Below, piece by piece: positions 10,897 through 11,888 of a stretch of 11,888 bases of DNA (its first letter is position 1; the number at the start of each line of letters is the position of its first letter). Under the pieces are notes generated by a model, which worked only from the letters and a program-made list of their open reading frames with translations, had not been told where the DNA came from and searched no databases. Source of the DNA: JAQBYK01 sp964499425 (GTDB lineage: Bacteria; Patescibacteriota; Gracilibacteria; UBA1369; LOWO2-01-FULL-3); assembly GCA_964499425.1 (NCBI GenBank), contig CAZCLD010000041.1, forward strand, positions 1 through 11,888, given 5' to 3'. The translations under genes and the position numbers were made by a program.

Positions 10897-11499
10897 AGTA
10901 GAGAAGGAATCAATTTGACCAAGTTTATTCAATTATTTAGGTTGCTTCTCCCAAAAAATACACGAACTCTAGCAGTCCTGGGCAAATTCTCGGATCTAGA
11001 CCTTCCACTAATAAAAAAACTAACGGGGATCGACATAAAGGGTATTATTTTGGATGTTGATGGATGTATCGCCAAAAATCATGGAAAAATAAAAGAAGAA
11101 AACCTAAGACATATCAAAAGGCTCGTATCTAGAGGCATTAGAATAGCAATTGTATCTAATATGAAGAAAAGCGCACGCTACGATGCACTTCCTGGGAAGG
11201 TCCATGTGCTAACAAATTTCAAGCCAAAGCCAGCAGCTGAGGGGTTTCTCAAAGCAGTCAAAAAAATGGGATTAAAAAAGAAAAACATCGTAATGGTTGG
11301 AGACAATTATATCACCGACGGTGGTTCCATCAGATGGGGGATCCCATTTGTCAGGGTGAAGCCAATAAGACACAAAGGAGAATCGATAGCAGAAAAGGGG
11401 CATAGCTTCATACGGGGTTTCTTTATATTGGTCAGCAAAATTTACGATTTTAGGAGGAAGAATCCAATTTCAACCAAAGATATTAAACTTGCAAGATGA
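10885..11499 (+). CDS. HAD-superfamily phosphatase, YqeG-like
   Basis: This 204-residue hydrolase of the HAD superfamily resembles YqeG and phosphatidylglycerophosphate phosphatase proteins, so dephosphorylation of a phospho-lipid or metabolite is plausible but not shown. Motif I is LDVDGCIA with nucleophile D57 and acid D59, motif II is VSN (S91), motif III is FKPKPA with K113 or K115, and motif IV is GDNYITDGG with D140 and D145. Residue 61 after DVDG is Cys, where YqeG usually has Asn-Thr in DLDNTL. A hydrophobic helix near 174-187 and a basic tail might contact membrane. The ATG at 10885 has no Shine-Dalgarno; GGAGG occurs just after it. A TTG at 10915 is preceded by AGAAGGA at good spacing and could be an alternative start, removing 10 residues. 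It is divergent from comF, with only 46 bases between the preferred starts. It ends in TGA; I see no terminator after it. Confidence 0.88.
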   Translation: MEDQSREGINLTKFIQLFRLLLPKNTRTLAVLGKFSDLDLPLIKKLTGIDIKGIILDVDGCIAKNHGKIKEENLRHIKRLVSRGIRIAIVSNMKKSARYDALPGKVHVLTNFKPKPAAEGFLKAVKKMGLKKKNIVMVGDNYITDGGSIRWGIPFVRVKPIRHKGESIAEKGHSFIRGFFILVSKIYDFRRKNPISTKDIKLAR

Positions 11500-11553
11500 A
11501 CATGTGGCCTCTGCAGTGGTAGCAATATTAAAGGCTCCTGGGGCTGAAGAAAA

Positions 11554-11630
11554 TGGTGGGCGATAGTGGATTCGAACCACTGGCCTTTCCGATGTCACCG
11601 GAACGCTCTAACCAACTGAGCTAATCACCC
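11554..11630 (-). tRNA. tRNA-Val (anticodon GAC), CCA encoded
   Basis: The 77-base cloverleaf is complete. The acceptor stem GGGTGAT/ATCGCCC (one G-T pair) is followed by discriminator A and genomically encoded CCA. The D arm is GCTC/GAGC with loop AGTTGGTTA. The anticodon stem TTCCG/CGGAA has loop GTGACAT, giving anticodon GAC, which reads the valine codons GUC and GUU. The variable loop is AGGCC, and the T arm AGTGG/CCACT has loop TTCGAAT. Position 32 is G, where a pyrimidine is usual; it could form a wobble pair with T38. No clear terminator follows on the minus strand. Confidence 0.96.
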
Positions 11631-11640
11631 ACGTGCGCGC

Positions 11641-11669
11641 ATTCTATAAAGTATTCTAGGAAATGTCCA
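11641..11669 (-). promoter_or_regulatory. Promoter of the tRNA-Val gene, GC-rich discriminator
   Basis: On the minus strand, TGGACA (11669-11664), 17 bases, then TAGAAT (11646-11641), each one base from consensus. Between the -10 and the tRNA lies GCGCGCACGT (11640-11631). Transcription would start about 4 bases before the mature tRNA. Confidence 0.6.
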
Positions 11670-11685
11670 GATCCAACAATTTCCC

Positions 11686-11714
11686 TTGAATAATCGCAGA
11701 AATCAGCCTAAAAT
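11686..11714 (+). promoter_or_regulatory. Promoter of the proline-rich protein gene
   Basis: TTGAAT (11686-11691), 17 bases, then TAAAAT (11709-11714). A start near 11721 leaves a leader of about 18 bases before the ATG at 11739. It is divergent from the tRNA-Val promoter. Confidence 0.5.
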
Positions 11715-11738
11715 AAACTCCGTTTAATAATTAAAATT

Positions 11739-11888
11739 ATGGCTTCAGAACCCAAAAAAGACGACTCAAATAAAGGAGGAACCCCACCACCACCACCGGG
11801 AGGAGGCACCCCGCCACCTCCACCAAGAGGAGCCCCCCCCCCCCCCCCACCACCACCACAACCCCCCCCACCACCCCCCCCAAGGGCG
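11739..11888 (+). CDS. N-terminus of an extremely proline-rich protein, cut by window edge
   Basis: Fifty codons are visible: a short charged start (MASEPKKDDSNKGG) and then nearly unbroken proline, residues 16-20, 25-29, 33-40 and 42-48, separated by GGGT, RGA and Gln. There is no signal peptide in the visible part. Such a tract should be an extended polyproline helix and would need elongation factor P for translation. The function cannot be told because the body of the protein lies outside the window. The frame from the ATG at 11739 is open to the edge and a promoter precedes it at suitable distance, which supports a real gene; no Shine-Dalgarno is seen. The large protein at the other end of the window also opens with a Pro/Ala/Gly-rich segment, but the sequences are not alike. 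Confidence 0.7.
   Translation, partial: MASEPKKDDSNKGGTPPPPPGGGTPPPPPRGAPPPPPPPPQPPPPPPPRA
11833..11881 (+). repeat. Poly-C tracts in the proline-rich gene
   Basis: A run of 16 C (11833-11848) is followed by CCA repeats and two runs of 8 C (11862-11869 and 11874-11881), all inside coding sequence. Length changes not divisible by three would shift the frame of the downstream protein. Such a tract is also prone to sequencing and assembly error. Confidence 0.85.

Noticed and set aside
11500..11553. Terminator for the HAD gene or for the tRNA
   Set aside because: The CCTCTGCAGTGG element is only an imperfect palindrome with no T run on either strand.

Overview
The window looks like a compact chromosomal segment of a small-genome bacterium, most likely a member of the Candidate Phyla Radiation (Patescibacteria, possibly Peregrinibacteria-like). 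This placement is inference. It rests on moderate-to-low GC, dense packing with overlapping genes, a divergent NAD-dependent DNA ligase, no recognisable Shine-Dalgarno sequence before any start, and conserved proteins I cannot match to well-studied families. TGA acts as a normal stop: it ends polX, the HAD gene and the first glycosyltransferase at family-typical lengths, and I see no in-frame TGA. This argues against the TGA=Gly code of Gracilibacteria and Absconditabacteria.

Layout. Positions 1-2034 (minus) hold two tightly coupled genes of unknown function. One is a short charged protein. The other is a large protein, cut by the window edge, with a possible degenerate papain-like/NlpC-P60-like core. 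They diverge from ligA (2090-4174, plus) across 55 bases carrying two overlapping promoters. ligA converges on dnaX (4171-5655, minus), the two stop codons sharing one TTAA. Upstream of dnaX are a GT4 glycosyltransferase (5684-6766), a strong terminator, and a small acidic lipoprotein (6831-7271).

A second minus-strand unit reads comF, a GT4 glycosyltransferase, then polX (10838 down to 7313), with a 9-base gap and an 8-base overlap. It ends in a hairpin terminator that shares sequence with the consensus promoter of the lipoprotein gene. Divergent from comF is a YqeG-like HAD phosphatase (10885-11499). A tRNA-Val(GAC) lies on the minus strand at 11554-11630. Divergent from it is the start of a gene encoding an extremely proline-rich protein, with a run of 16 C residues.

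Functionally the window mixes DNA replication and repair (LigA, the DnaX clamp-loader subunit, PolX, perhaps ComF) with cell-envelope functions (two retaining glycosyltransferases, a lipoprotein). I see no mobile element, CRISPR array or phage gene, and no clearly new multi-gene system. The most notable points are the altered NMN-pocket residues and possible clamp-binding peptide in LigA, the nested terminator/promoter, the unknown pair beside ligA, and the poly-C polyproline gene.
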